Positions 15,285 through 24,518 of a stretch of DNA of 64,000 nt are shown here, in pieces. The stretch lies in assembly GCA_965240365.1 (NCBI GenBank), contig OZ251218.1:2976001-3040000 (forward strand), given 5' to 3'. The first letter of the stretch is position 1, and each line of letters begins with the position of its first letter. The notes beneath the pieces are model-generated. The model ran no database searches. It was not told where the DNA came from and saw only the letters and a list, made by a program, of their open reading frames with translations. A program made the position numbers and the translations under genes. Source of the stretch: G965240365 sp965240365. GTDB taxonomy: Bacteria > Pseudomonadota > Gammaproteobacteria > Eutrophobiales > Eutrophobiaceae.

Positions 15285-16742
15285 ATGCCTCCAGCGATCA
15301 AAGGCGCCCCGCAATGCGCGGATTACCGGCTGACCAGGCGCGCCAGGGCGGCGCCGGCCAGGCCCGCGCCGGCCGCAAACATTGAAAGTTCGCTCTATGA
15401 AAAGCGGCAGAAAATCTATCCGCGTGAAGTGCATGGCGTCTTCGCCGTGCTCAGGACCACGGCCGTGTTTGCCCTGCTCGGCCTGTTTTTTATCCTGCCC
15501 TGGCTGCAAATGGGCGGGCGGCAAGTGGTTTTATTTGATCTGCCCGCGCGCAAGTTTTATATCTTCTGGCTGACCTTCTGGCCGCAGGATTTTCTGCTGC
15601 TCGCCTTTTTATTGATCCTGGCCGCCTTTGCCCTGTTTTTCTTCACGGCCCTGGCCGGCCGCTTGTGGTGCGGCTATGCCTGCCCGCAGACGGTCTGGAC
15701 CGAGGTGTTTTTCTGGATAGAGCGCAAGTTTGAAGGCTCGCGCGCCAAACAAATGAAGCTGGACAAGGCCGCCCTCGGCCCCAACAAACTGTTCATCAAG
15801 CTCGGCAAGCACGGCTGCTGGCTGCTGATCTCGCTGCTTACGGCCTTCACCTTTGTGGCCTATTTCTCGCCGGCCGAACGCCTGCTGCGTGATTTTGCCG
15901 GCTTCAATCTGCATCCGTGGGAAGCCTTCTGGATCGGCTTTTTCACCCTGGCCACCTATCTCAACGCGGGCTGGATGCGCGAGCAGGTCTGCAAATATAT
16001 GTGCCCCTACGCGCGCTTTCAGAGCGCGATGTTCGACCCCGACACCCTGATCATCTCCTATGACAAGGGGCGCGGCGATCCGCGCGGCTCGCGGCGGCCC
16101 GGCACGGACTATAAGGCCGAGGGCCTGGGTGATTGCATTAACTGCACGATGTGCGTGCAGGTCTGCCCGACCGGCATCGACATCCGCGATGGGCTGCAAT
16201 ACGAATGTATCGGCTGTTCCGCCTGCATTGATGTCTGTGATCACGTCATGGACAAGATGGGTTATCCGAAGGGCTTGATCCGCTACACCACGGAAAACGC
16301 GATGATCGGCCGGCCGGCCCGGATCATCCGCCCGCGCCTGGTGGTTTATATGATCTTGCTGATCGCCCTGAGCGGCCTGTTTTTATTCAGCCTCAGCCAG
16401 CGGCAGATAATTGAACTGGATGTGATCCGGGACAGAAACCAGCTTTACCGCGAAACCGCCGGATTGATAGAGAATATCTACACCCTGAAACTGATCAACA
16501 AGGACGATCTGGATCATCGCTTTACCCTGCGCGCGGAGGGCATCGAGGGCTTAAGGCTGCTGCTGGACAAGGAGAGCATCCTGGTTGAATCCGGCACGGT
16601 GGCCGACCTGCCGGTGCGCATACGGGCCAGCGAGGATAATCTGAAAGGCCGCAGCACGGTCTTCTACTTTAGCCTGACGGCCGTCAGCGACCCGGAATTA
16701 TCCGTCAAGGAAAAGGCCAGCTTTCTGGGGCCGCTGCCATGA
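15285..16742 (+). CDS. ccoG: Cytochrome c oxidase accessory protein CcoG (polyferredoxin, Cu reductase)
   Basis: A 485-residue integral membrane iron-sulfur protein. Membrane helices are interleaved with WCGYACPQTVWTE and CKYMCPYARFQ. They are followed by two 4Fe-4S motifs, CINCTMCVQVCP and CIGCSACIDVC (about residues 286-325). A C-terminal Ig-like periplasmic domain (FixG C-terminal family) ends the protein. CcoG is known to reduce Cu(II) for cbb3 oxidase biogenesis. No Shine-Dalgarno is obvious at 15285, but the family core begins soon after (SLYEKRQKIYPREV). It ends in a 4-nt ATGA overlap with ccoH. Confidence 0.95.
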   Translation: MPPAIKGAPQCADYRLTRRARAAPARPAPAANIESSLYEKRQKIYPREVHGVFAVLRTTAVFALLGLFFILPWLQMGGRQVVLFDLPARKFYIFWLTFWPQDFLLLAFLLILAAFALFFFTALAGRLWCGYACPQTVWTEVFFWIERKFEGSRAKQMKLDKAALGPNKLFIKLGKHGCWLLISLLTAFTFVAYFSPAERLLRDFAGFNLHPWEAFWIGFFTLATYLNAGWMREQVCKYMCPYARFQSAMFDPDTLIISYDKGRGDPRGSRRPGTDYKAEGLGDCINCTMCVQVCPTGIDIRDGLQYECIGCSACIDVCDHVMDKMGYPKGLIRYTTENAMIGRPARIIRPRLVVYMILLIALSGLFLFSLSQRQIIELDVIRDRNQLYRETAGLIENIYTLKLINKDDLDHRFTLRAEGIEGLRLLLDKESILVESGTVADLPVRIRASEDNLKGRSTVFYFSLTAVSDPELSVKEKASFLGPLP

Positions 16743-17218
16743 AGCCCTTAAACCCGTCCCGGCCCGCCAGACCCTGGTATCGGGAACGTTATGTCTGGCT
16801 GGTGATTTTTTTTCCGGCGGTCGCCATTATCGGCGGCGTCCACATGCTTTACCTGGCGATCAGCTCCTATGATGGACTGGTGGTGGACGACTATTACAAG
16901 CAGGGCCTCAAGATCAACCGCACCCTGGAAAGAGACAGGCAGGCCGAGGCCTATCAACTGGCGGCGGACATAGAGATCGATGCAAAGCTGGAAGAAGTAA
17001 AAATCCGGCTGTCCGCCAATGCCAATTTTAGTCACCCCGTGCAGATTGACGTTTCGTTTCTGCATGCCACCCGCGCGGGCCTGGACCGGCAGATAAAACT
17101 GCGCAACACCCGAAAAAACATCTATCAGGGCAATCTGCCCGCGCTCGGGCCAGGTAAATGGTATGTGCATATTCAACAGGATGACTGGCGCATCATCCGC
17201 ACACTGTCCATTCCTTAG
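16739..17218 (+). CDS. ccoH: FixH/CcoH-family oxidase assembly protein
   Basis: A 159-residue protein with a single N-terminal membrane helix (about residues 19-41, VWLVIFFPAVAIIGGVHML) and a periplasmic domain. The family signature VDDYYKQGLKIN is at about 49-60 and GPGKWYVHIQQDDWRI is near the end. CcoH is needed for stability of the cbb3 complex. In most genomes ccoI follows; here it does not. Confidence 0.92.
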   Translation: MKPLNPSRPARPWYRERYVWLVIFFPAVAIIGGVHMLYLAISSYDGLVVDDYYKQGLKINRTLERDRQAEAYQLAADIEIDAKLEEVKIRLSANANFSHPVQIDVSFLHATRAGLDRQIKLRNTRKNIYQGNLPALGPGKWYVHIQQDDWRIIRTLSIP

Positions 17219-17251
17219 TGGCATGGATATTAAATCAGGAGAATATTTGTG

Positions 17252-17458
17252 ATGAGCAACGGTATTGTAAAATGGTTCAACGAAGCCAAGGGTTATGGAT
17301 TTATCGAACCGGAAGGGGGCGGCGCCGATATTTTCGTGCATTACTCCTCCATAAAATCCGAGGGTTTTAAAACCCTCAACGAAGGCCAGCCCGTTTCCTA
17401 CCACGCCAAACAAGGGCCAAAGGGCATGCACGCCACGGAGGTGGAGGCCAGGAACTGA
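17252..17458 (+). CDS. CspA-family cold-shock protein
   Basis: A 68-residue single-strand nucleic-acid-binding protein with RNP1-like KGYGFI and RNP2-like DIFVHYSSI motifs on an OB fold. AGGAG lies at 17237-17241; the ATG at 17252 gives the usual MSNGIVKWFN, though a GTG at 17249 has better spacing. It lies 33 nt after ccoH and may be partly read through from the cco operon. Confidence 0.92.
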   Translation: MSNGIVKWFNEAKGYGFIEPEGGGADIFVHYSSIKSEGFKTLNEGQPVSYHAKQGPKGMHATEVEARN

Positions 17459-17629
17459 ACCGTTTGATGGGGGAGCCGATCAGGAACCGACGCCGTTTCT
17501 GTTAAAGTGGGCCACATACCTTGTCGTCATTCCAGCCAGCCCGCGGGCCGGCCGGACTGGACAATTACCCGCTTTGATTTTGAAAGAGGCCCTTTATTCT
17601 GCCTATACTTTTGGCGGTCTGATTCATAA

Positions 17630-18424
17630 TCACTGATCCTGCCATTGGGGGGTACGTTTTTCGATAAACGCACCAATGCCCTCCTGAGCATCTTGCCTCA
17701 GCATATTTTCCACCATCACCTCTGAGGCATAATCATAGGCTTCCGATAGCGGCATTTCGCGTTGGGCATAAAAGGCGCGCTTGCCCACCGCCAGAGTCAT
17801 GCAGGATTTTGCCGCGATTTTCTCTGCCAGTTCCAGTGTTGCAGTGCGCAAATTTTCTGGAGTCACGACACGATTCACCAGACCGATTTCTGCCGCCCGC
17901 ACGGCTGAGGTCATATCACCCGTGAGCAACATCTCCATCGCGTGCTTATTCGCGACATTACGCGATAACGCCACCATCGGTGTCGAACAGAACAGACCGA
18001 TATGCACCCCCGGCGTGCTGAAACGCGCGGAATCAGACGCAATCGCCAGATCACAGCTGGCAACGAGCTGGCAACCTGCTGCTGTTGCCACTCCTGTTAC
18101 CTCAGCAATCACCGGTTTCGGACATGCAACAATCCCCTGCATCATTTCCGCGCACAAGGCCATGATTTGGGCAAAATAGGCTTTGCCACCATCTGAATCC
18201 GCGCGGCGCGCGGTTAATTCCTTCAGGTCATGACCGGCGCAAAATGCCGGACCATGAGCGGCAAGAATAATCACGCGCACAGCAGGGTTTTCCGCTGCCG
18301 CGCTGAAGGTATCCCGTAATGTCGCAAGCATTGCCTCAGACAGGGCATTGCGGCGTTTCTCGTCATTCAGGGTCAGAATCAGAACGCCCTCTGGAGAAAG
18401 TTGCCGTTGTAGTAGATCAATCAT
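17630..18424 (-). CDS. Enoyl-CoA hydratase/isomerase family protein
   Basis: A 264-residue crotonase-fold protein. The oxyanion-hole segments are visible as PAFCAGHDLKEL (about 59-70) and GVATAAGCQLVASCDLAIAS (about 109-128). The usual catalytic Glu of true hydratases at the second site is not clear (STPGVHIGLFCSTPM), as in ECHDC3-like proteins, so the exact acyl-CoA reaction is open. Its start overlaps the stop of the OsmC gene by 4 nt, so the two are co-transcribed. Confidence 0.85.
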   Translation of the reverse strand: MIDLLQRQLSPEGVLILTLNDEKRRNALSEAMLATLRDTFSAAAENPAVRVIILAAHGPAFCAGHDLKELTARRADSDGGKAYFAQIMALCAEMMQGIVACPKPVIAEVTGVATAAGCQLVASCDLAIASDSARFSTPGVHIGLFCSTPMVALSRNVANKHAMEMLLTGDMTSAVRAAEIGLVNRVVTPENLRTATLELAEKIAAKSCMTLAVGKRAFYAQREMPLSEAYDYASEVMVENMLRQDAQEGIGAFIEKRTPQWQDQ

Positions 18425-18870
18425 AACACATTCACCTCAACAAACTCTGCCAGACTATTGGCGATAAAACAATACCGGTGGGCGCGATCCTGCATTTCCG
18501 CCATTTCTTTTGCACTGGCACTAAAACCAGAATCAAAGCCCACAGTGGGATGCAAATCAATGCGTGTCACCGACATTTGCCCTTTCGGATTCTTGCCCAA
18601 ATACGCCACCGCCCGATCATGATAACTTGCCACAGGCCACTTGGCTTTGGCTGCCAAGGCCAGAAAGGTCATCATGTGACAGCTTGAGACCGCTGCTGCC
18701 AAGGCCTGTTCCGGATTGGTGTAGTCCGGATGCCCGCCCCAGTCTGGTGGAGCATCCCCCGGAAGGCTATAGCGGTCTGTATATTCGATGGTGTGGGCAT
18801 TGGAATAGTGCTGAAAACGTAATTCCGGTTCAGAACGTTGCCAATACAGTTTGATCGATAGCTCAGACAT
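18421..18870 (-). CDS. OsmC/Ohr-family protein
   Basis: A 149-residue OsmC-fold protein. The two redox cysteines are at about residues 63 (AAVSSCHMMTFLAL) and 133 (HRYCFIANS), matching hydroperoxide-reducing OsmC proteins. WGGHPDYTNPEQALAAA is a recognisable family block. The upstream 150 bp is very AT-rich compared with the rest of the window. Confidence 0.88.
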   Translation of the reverse strand: MSELSIKLYWQRSEPELRFQHYSNAHTIEYTDRYSLPGDAPPDWGGHPDYTNPEQALAAAVSSCHMMTFLALAAKAKWPVASYHDRAVAYLGKNPKGQMSVTRIDLHPTVGFDSGFSASAKEMAEMQDRAHRYCFIANSLAEFVEVNVL

Positions 18871-19039
18871 TGAGATACTCTTATATTTCGACCCTTGTAA
18901 AAAACAGTATTTTTACATAGGTTGAGCGATAAATAAAACATATCTTTCCAAAATATACATTTTTAAGGTTTATTCCTACATAGTCAGAAATAGCCAATCC
19001 TATGATTTCAAAATCAATAAATATTTATTCTGAAATTAC

Positions 19040-20133
19040 GTGAATTCAACTCGTAAGTGCAACTCATAACTCGGAACAGGAGGCGAGCTGCGGTAGTATC
19101 TCTGCTTTTTGTTCTGGCAAGAATGAGAAGCATTGATGAGACAAAATACACACAGCTCACCCAGAGGAGCAACGATACCCGATTTACCTGCCTGCAGCAG
19201 GCAGGCGCCCTTATGAAAGCAGGCCATAATCAAACTGAGACAGCCCGTATCCTTGAGGTTCACAAATCCACCATAAGCCGTGAGTTGAGGCGCAACCGTG
19301 GCCTCTGCGGCTATCGTCCGCAGCAGGCCGAACGGCTGGCCGTGACCCGCCGGCAGGGAAAGGCTAAGGTGCGCATTCAACCCGGCCATTGGGACTGGGT
19401 TGAAGCCTTGCTGCGTGAGGACTGGAGCCCGGAACAGGTCAGCCTCTGGCTGGCTCAGGAAAAGCGCCTTCGGATTAGCCATGAGTGGATTTATCGCTAT
19501 ATTCTGCGGGACAAACAGCAAGGCGGCGACCTGTACCGTCGCCTGCGTTGCCAGAAGCGGCGCAGGAAGCGCTACGGTCACTTTAGCCGCCGTGGCCAGT
19601 GGTCTGGCCGCGTTTCCATTGATGAGCGACCCGCCATCGTCGACAGGCGTGCCCGATTGGGTGATTGGGAATTGGATACAATCATTGGCAAGGGGCACAA
19701 ACAGGCCCTCGTGTCCCTGACTGAGCGTAAGTCGCGCCTGACGTTGATTGCCAGGGTCGCCAGCAAGGAGGCGGATACGGTCAAGGCCGCTATTTTGCAA
19801 CAGCTTGCTCCCTTGTCTGATAATGTCCATACCCTGACTTCTGACAACGGCAGGGAGTTTGCGCGCCATCAGGCCATTGCCAAAGCGCTCAATGCGACCT
19901 TTTATTTCGCTCACCCCTATGCCTCCTGGCAACGCGGACTCAACGAAAATACCAACGGCCTGATACGCCAATACTTCCCCAGGAACAGAGACTTTACCAC
20001 CATCACTGAACAGGAGATTAAAATGGCTATGGATAAATTAAATAACCGACCTCGAAAATGCCTTGGCATGAAAACACCTAATCAGGTATTTTTCGGAATC
20101 AATCCTAATGTTGCTCTTGCTGGTTGAATCCAC
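19040..20133 (+). mobile_element. IS30-family insertion sequence, copy 1
   Basis: 1094 bp bounded by imperfect terminal repeats GTGAATTCAAC...AAGTGCAAC (left) and GTGGATTCAAC...AAGNGCAAC (right, inverted). The ends were defined by comparison with the broken second copy at 25804-28274. It lies in an AT-rich intergenic patch (18871-19039, where I see no gene). One 19-bp palindrome sits inside at 19187-19205. Confidence 0.85.
19123..20127 (+). CDS. IS30-family transposase
   Basis: A 334-residue DDE transposase counted from ATG 19123. The N-terminal helix-turn-helix HKSTISRELRRNRGLCGY and the catalytic core (LGDWELDTIIGKGHKQALV; LTSDNGREFARH; the final Glu in ASWQRGLNENTNGLIRQYF) are present. 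Near residue 22 it carries the peptide TCLQQAG, encoded by a 19-bp palindrome. A 2-bp insertion about 20 bp upstream (CCAGAGGAGC against CCAGGAGC in copy 2) offsets the 19 bp, so the frame is kept open. The residues between the two changes are scrambled, and activity is uncertain. Confidence 0.88.
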   Translation: MRSIDETKYTQLTQRSNDTRFTCLQQAGALMKAGHNQTETARILEVHKSTISRELRRNRGLCGYRPQQAERLAVTRRQGKAKVRIQPGHWDWVEALLREDWSPEQVSLWLAQEKRLRISHEWIYRYILRDKQQGGDLYRRLRCQKRRRKRYGHFSRRGQWSGRVSIDERPAIVDRRARLGDWELDTIIGKGHKQALVSLTERKSRLTLIARVASKEADTVKAAILQQLAPLSDNVHTLTSDNGREFARHQAIAKALNATFYFAHPYASWQRGLNENTNGLIRQYFPRNRDFTTITEQEIKMAMDKLNNRPRKCLGMKTPNQVFFGINPNVALAG

Positions 20134-20266
20134 GTTATATAAAAATAAGTAAAAATAAAAAAATTCATTAAGATCGAGTTAAGATATCGATTTTAGTTGC
20201 TAATTTATTCCTCTTGGAGACTGCCATTTTTGAATTACCGAACATTACACTTACTGAGATGAAATA

Positions 20267-20548
20267 CTACTTAAAGAACCAGGGTACAATGAAGAATAGA
20301 GCGGGTAAACTAATCACAACACTAAGAGCAGAAAACAGCACAGGCGAATAGTGAATCGAGAAAATTATAAAAGGTAAGAGTATTATCGTAGGTATAAAAA
20401 TCCAAACCCATAACGACATAATAAAAAATATTGCGAAAAATGGTATTCTCTCTGCCCAGCCAAGAACCCACAATTCATGTTGTGCGAAGCGTATTTGTAT
20501 CCATTTCCACATACATTTCTCCGTAAAAAGCCCTACTAACATATTCAC
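20267..20548 (-). CDS. Hypothetical membrane protein
   Basis: A 93-residue frame in AT-rich DNA between two transposons, with two or three predicted membrane segments (about residues 36-66 and 70-92) and many aromatic residues. I recognise no family and see no clear Shine-Dalgarno at the GTG start (an ATG lies two codons later). It may be a remnant of transferred DNA or a non-coding stretch. Confidence 0.35.
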   Translation of the reverse strand: MNMLVGLFTEKCMWKWIQIRFAQHELWVLGWAERIPFFAIFFIMSLWVWIFIPTIILLPFIIFSIHYSPVLFSALSVVISLPALFFIVPWFFK

Positions 20549-20653
20549 AAAAATATAAAGAAAGTAAAGAAAGAGCAGATTGGGTAGCTGTCTCTCTCAC
20601 ATTAAAGATATTTTACCTCTGGCTATTGTTACGTTGCAGCGATTTTCTTTTTT

Positions 20654-21520
20654 GGAGAGGGTGTTCAAAATTCTGTGTCAGGATTTCACAGGGCAATATG
20701 CTCCTGCAGCCGATGCTCCTGCAGTCGGCCCTCAAAATGAATTGCAAGCTGCGACAGCGTGAGGTTCCAGTTTTGCACGGGGTGTGTCCAGCGCTCTGAT
20801 GCCTTGAGTATACCCGCGTACAGTAATTTGAGTAAACTGTTTTCATTAGCAAATCCGCCCTTGGTCCTGGTCAGTTTACGACATTGCCGGTGAACCGCCT
20901 CTACCGCGTTGGTGGTGTAGATCGCCTTGCGCACATAATCGGGATACTTGAAGTAAGCCGATAGCATTGGCCACTTGTTGCGCCAGGAAGCGATGACCAT
21001 TGGATACTTATCGCCCCATTTGCCCTCTAGCTCGTCCAGTGCATGCTCAGCGGCATTGAGGGTAGCCGCCTTATAGACGCCCTTGAAGTCGGCCATAAAG
21101 GCCTTCTGATTCTTGCCGGCCACATACTTGATGGCGTTTCGGATTTGATGAATAACGCAGTGCTGAATCTCGGTGTTGGGGTAAATGCTTTCAATGGCCT
21201 CAGGGAAGCCTTTAAGACCATCGACACAGGCAATGAGGATATCCTTAACCCCACGGTTATTGAGGTCTGTCAGTACGCTGGGCCAATGGTTAGCACCTTC
21301 CTGGTCTGAAAGATAGAGGCCCAGGAGTGCTTTCCTGCCTTCCATGTCCAGGCCCGGAATGGTGTAGATGGCTTTGCTGACATAGCGCCCGTTCTCTTTA
21401 ATCTTGTAGTGAATGGCATCGAGCCAGACAACAGGATAGATGGCTTCCAGGTCTCGCTCACGCCAGACCTTGAGTTCAGGGAGCAGCTTATCGGTGACGG
21501 TATTGATGGTACCATTGGAC
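20654..21520 (-). mobile_element. IS256-family element, 5'-truncated by ISAs1
   Basis: Retains the transposase C-terminal two thirds and an IS256-type terminal repeat (GTGTTCAAAATTCTGTGTC, about 20661-20679). The other end has been lost at the ISAs1 junction near 21520; no IS256 sequence reappears beyond ISAs1, so this was not a clean insertion. Confidence 0.75.
20686..21519 (-). pseudogene. IS256 (Mutator-type) transposase fragment
   Basis: About 277 codons remain of roughly 400. Catalytic-domain landmarks are visible: YPVVWLDAIHYKIKENGR, IACVDGLKGFPEAIESIYP and CVIHQIRNAIKYV, then the C-terminal block YTTNAVEAVHRQCRKLTR. The N-terminal domain is missing, and the present frame begins inside the ISAs1 end. 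Not functional. Confidence 0.8.
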
Positions 21521-22733
21521 CAAGGCAATCGCACTTCAAAACTCATTTATGAGTTTTCTGAGGAAATTGTTGTTCCATCCTGCTTTTTTGAATTTTCCCC
21601 GATTTGATCCCTTATCAGTGTTTGCCTTTATGATACTAAGCGCGATGCGTCTTAGGGCGGCGAAGTTAGCTGGGGCGTGATCTTTTCGGGCGCGGTGATG
21701 GTCATCGGCCATCACAACGTCGAGCGACCAGTGCAGACTGTTTTCGATCTGCCAGTGGCCGCGGATTAGAGTTGCGGCGTGTTGAGCTGTGGGGCGTTTT
21801 GACATCAAATACAGCCTCTCGGAGTGGCTGGTTTTGCCGCCTGCCTCACGTTTTGAGATGACCTGAACGAAGGCCTGCAGACCTGCCTGCAGCAGGCAGG
21901 TGCGGCCAATCGTGCCTCTCGGCCAGAGAGTTCGGGACATCGTAAACGCGATATGATCGCTCTTCGATACGGCCATGATCCGCGTCAGTTGATTTATATT
22001 CATCAATGAAATCAATGTTCTGATCTTTGACAAAGGCCTGTACATCCGCCAGCATATCGCCCTGGTTGCCTTTGAGTTGCAGGCAATAATCTCCCCCTTC
22101 CCCTACGATCAATTCGCAGGTCTCACGCTGGCAATGTAACGCATCAGCGGTGATAGTGATGCCACGAATATCGAGCATCTCAACCAACTCACGCGGGGCC
22201 AATATCTCACCACCCCCTTGGCGCTTTGAGTGATCCCAAGGGTCAGCCGCGCACCATGCGCAAAGGCCGTTACCATGTTTAGATTCGACTGTTCCATCGC
22301 CTTATCGAAGCGGCGCCGCATCTCTTTGCCGTCAATCGCGATAGCTGCTTCCTCTCCACGCCCGGCGGCGAAGTCGGCGCGAAACTTGTCGAAAAACGTC
22401 TGGAAGCTCGCCGGTTTCATCAACCTGAACAATTGTGAATACGCATCATGGCAAGGTACGCCATGGGGCAATTCGAGAAATTCCCGTAAGAAATCCTCCT
22501 TCATATTGCCGAAATTTTCCATATCGACCGCCGTCTCCCCACCACACAGGGCGCACAAAAGACGGATTGTCATCAGATCGCAAAACTTGTGGCGCGGCGC
22601 GTTGCCAGAACGAGGATCATCTATATCATTGAAATAACTGGTTAAACTTGTCATCTTGAAGCCCAAATATATGAGGAATGGTCAAGAAACAAGCTTATAC
22701 TAAAAATCAAAATTTAAGTGCGATTCCCCTGGA
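21521..22733 (-). mobile_element. ISAs1-family insertion sequence
   Basis: About 1213 bp with terminal repeats CAAGGCAATCGCACTT (left) and, inverted at the right end, CAGGGGAATCGCACTT. It interrupts the IS256 remnant. A 19-bp palindrome lies at 21882-21900. Confidence 0.8.
21536..22666 (-). pseudogene. ISAs1-family transposase, broken in two places
   Basis: Three frame segments together give a full transposase: SYFNDIDDPRSGNAPRHKF to ITQSAKG, then ILAPRELVEMLDIRGITI to RHDWP, then LQAFVQVISKREAGG to the end. Break 1 is a run of five G where six are needed (AKGGGE). Break 2 is a 19-bp palindrome at 21882-21900; deleting exactly those 19 bp rejoins HDWPHLQAFVQV. Both must be repaired for function, so the gene is dead. 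Confidence 0.85.
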
Positions 22734-22747
22734 TAGCAATAGATGAT

Positions 22748-23014
22748 TTATTTTTTGGCACCATATTTGGCTTTGGCATCTTTTATAATAGATTGAGCAT
22801 CAAAAGGAAAAAATTCACTTTGCTTAGCTTGAAGTGCTGGCTTTAACTCTTTGGCCAGCATCACCCATTTGCGATTTTCTTTTTGCTCGTAGTCATGGCG
22901 AATAAGAGCACGCAAATATTCACTGGCGCTCTCATACAGGCCGTTTTCGCCAGCACGCTGGTTAATAAAATTACGCAATGTGCCTGACACACGGATTGTT
23001 ACGGTATCTGTCAT
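22748..23014 (-). CDS. ParD/CopG-type antitoxin, orphan
   Basis: An 88-residue ribbon-helix-helix protein from ATG 23014 (MTDTVTIRVSGTLRNFINQ), with YESASEYLRALIRHDYEQ typical of ParD. The C-terminal tail (FFPFDAQSIIKDAKAKYG) would bind a ParE toxin, but the next DNA downstream is ISAs1, so no toxin partner is present. An in-frame upstream ATG at 23050 is less likely. Confidence 0.75.
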   Translation of the reverse strand: MTDTVTIRVSGTLRNFINQRAGENGLYESASEYLRALIRHDYEQKENRKWVMLAKELKPALQAKQSEFFPFDAQSIIKDAKAKYGAKK

Positions 23015-23086
23015 ATTCGAGTTATAACAAATTATCTTACAAAATATCAATTACATAAGACAGAAGGTTCCGATTAATTTAAATAC

Positions 23087-23974
23087 TCATGCACGATTAC
23101 CGATGAGAAACTGAGACTGCACCTTCTCCAGTTCTGTAAAACCTATCAATGACTTGAAGTCTGAAATATCGGTCATGGCATAAGGCAATGCCTTACTTGA
23201 GCGATCTTGTGCCAATCGGGCAAAATTTCCCTGTAATGCTGCGGTGGCACTCAGCAGACCGACAAGCGGGTGCACCGCGAACCCAGCGACTTGTTCGATG
23301 TCATCTGGGGCGAAGCTTTGCGCCAACCATCCCATGATTTGCAGCGACAGAGGTTTGCCGCACGCTTCGCGCAGGCGAAATATAGCATCCTGGTCGGCAA
23401 AGCCTTTGGAGATCGGCTGAATCAGATCTGCCCCCGCTTCCACGTAAGCTTGCGCTCTTTCAATGCCTTCAGCTTCATCCATTGCATCCGTGCGCGCCAC
23501 AATCAGCGTGTCGGGATTGGCGCGGGCAGAGACAGCGGCGCGAATTTTACCTGCGGCTTCGTCGATAGGAAGAATTTCTACCTGGTTGGCAACGGCAGGA
23601 CAGCGTTTGGGGGCTTGCTGATCTTCAAATATCATCGCGCTGACGCCTGTGCGCTCAAATTCGTGTACAGTGCGCATAACGTTCAACGCATTGCCATAGC
23701 CGGTATCGGTATCCGCAATAACGGGCACCGTTATTGTCTGCACCATATTGCTGACAACGCTCAGATTTTCAGACATGGAATAAAGTTCCATATCGGGTTT
23801 TCCCAGAAAGGAAGCCGACACACCAAAGCCCGTGGACATAATAGCCGTAAATCCCGCTTGTTGGGCCAATAGTGCCGACAACGCGTCATAGGCTCCGGCA
23901 GCCCAAACGGTTTCACCGGCACGTATACGAGCTGCAAGGGTTTGTTGTGCCATATCAAAGTTTTGTTGTGCCAT
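23087..23974 (-). CDS. PEP mutase/isocitrate lyase superfamily lyase (2,3-dimethylmalate lyase- or methylisocitrate lyase-like)
   Basis: A 295-residue TIM-barrel C-C lyase. The Mg-binding block VPVIADTDTGYGNALNV (about 84-100) and the general fold (GAYDALSALLAQQAG, VARTDAMDEAEG) are clear. The usual active-site loop K(K/R)CGH reads KRCPAV (about residue 127), keeping Lys-Arg-Cys but losing Gly-His, so the substrate probably differs from methylisocitrate. A 21-bp tandem duplication at the start gives two candidate ATGs (23974 and 23953); the first follows GGAGAAC well. It lies 1 nt after the aconitase-type small subunit, suggesting hydratase then lyase in one pathway, as in DmdA-DmdB-Dml of nicotinate degradation (inference). 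Confidence 0.8.
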   Translation of the reverse strand: MAQQNFDMAQQTLAARIRAGETVWAAGAYDALSALLAQQAGFTAIMSTGFGVSASFLGKPDMELYSMSENLSVVSNMVQTITVPVIADTDTGYGNALNVMRTVHEFERTGVSAMIFEDQQAPKRCPAVANQVEILPIDEAAGKIRAAVSARANPDTLIVARTDAMDEAEGIERAQAYVEAGADLIQPISKGFADQDAIFRLREACGKPLSLQIMGWLAQSFAPDDIEQVAGFAVHPLVGLLSATAALQGNFARLAQDRSSKALPYAMTDISDFKSLIGFTELEKVQSQFLIGNRA

Positions 23975-23975
23975 A

Positions 23976-24506
23976 TCAAAGTTCTCCGGTAGATTTCACG
24001 ACTTTAGCCTGTGCGTGGATAAATTGATTGATCCCGCCCATCTCGAGCATTTTCATGTCCGCATCTGCAAGTGGCGGAAAGGCCAATCGGTTTTTTTTCG
24101 TTTGATTAATGATTTGGCTGCTGTGCCAATCAACTGCAATTTCGTCCCAGCGATCGACAAAATCTAATATTCCTGGGCATTCAATCTGCGGAAATCCCAT
24201 GGAAATTTCACCGCCATAATATCCTGGTGAAAACCCTTCGGAAATCACGCCCGCAATACCAAGCGCACGCATCGCAATCATCGCCGGGTAATGCGGATGG
24301 CCATATCCAAAATTTAAGTTACCAACTAACAAATCACCGGGTTTGACATCGGTGCGAAAGTTTGGATCCTGCTCTTTCATCGCAAGATCGGCCAGAATTT
24401 TAGGGTCCTTGATCTTGATATTCGACACACCGATAATACGGTCCACGTCAAAGTCGGTTTCTTCGAAAATCCAAGCCACGCGCCCTTTAAGATTATTCAG
24501 TGCCAT
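23976..24506 (-). CDS. Aconitase/IPM isomerase-type hydratase, small (swivel) subunit
   Basis: A 176-residue subunit of the LeuD-like swivelling domain family (MALNNLKGRVAWIFEETDFDVDRIIG; PGDLLVGNLNFGYGHPHYPAMIA at about 79-101). The usual substrate loop GCGSSREHA is replaced by GYGHPHYPA, so carboxylate recognition should differ from isopropylmalate isomerase. It lies between the large subunit and the lyase on one transcript. Dimethylmaleate hydratase DmdB is a candidate role, but this is context-based. Confidence 0.75.
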   Translation of the reverse strand: MALNNLKGRVAWIFEETDFDVDRIIGVSNIKIKDPKILADLAMKEQDPNFRTDVKPGDLLVGNLNFGYGHPHYPAMIAMRALGIAGVISEGFSPGYYGGEISMGFPQIECPGILDFVDRWDEIAVDWHSSQIINQTKKNRLAFPPLADADMKMLEMGGINQFIHAQAKVVKSTGEL

Positions 24507-24518
24507 AGCGTGCCTCCC

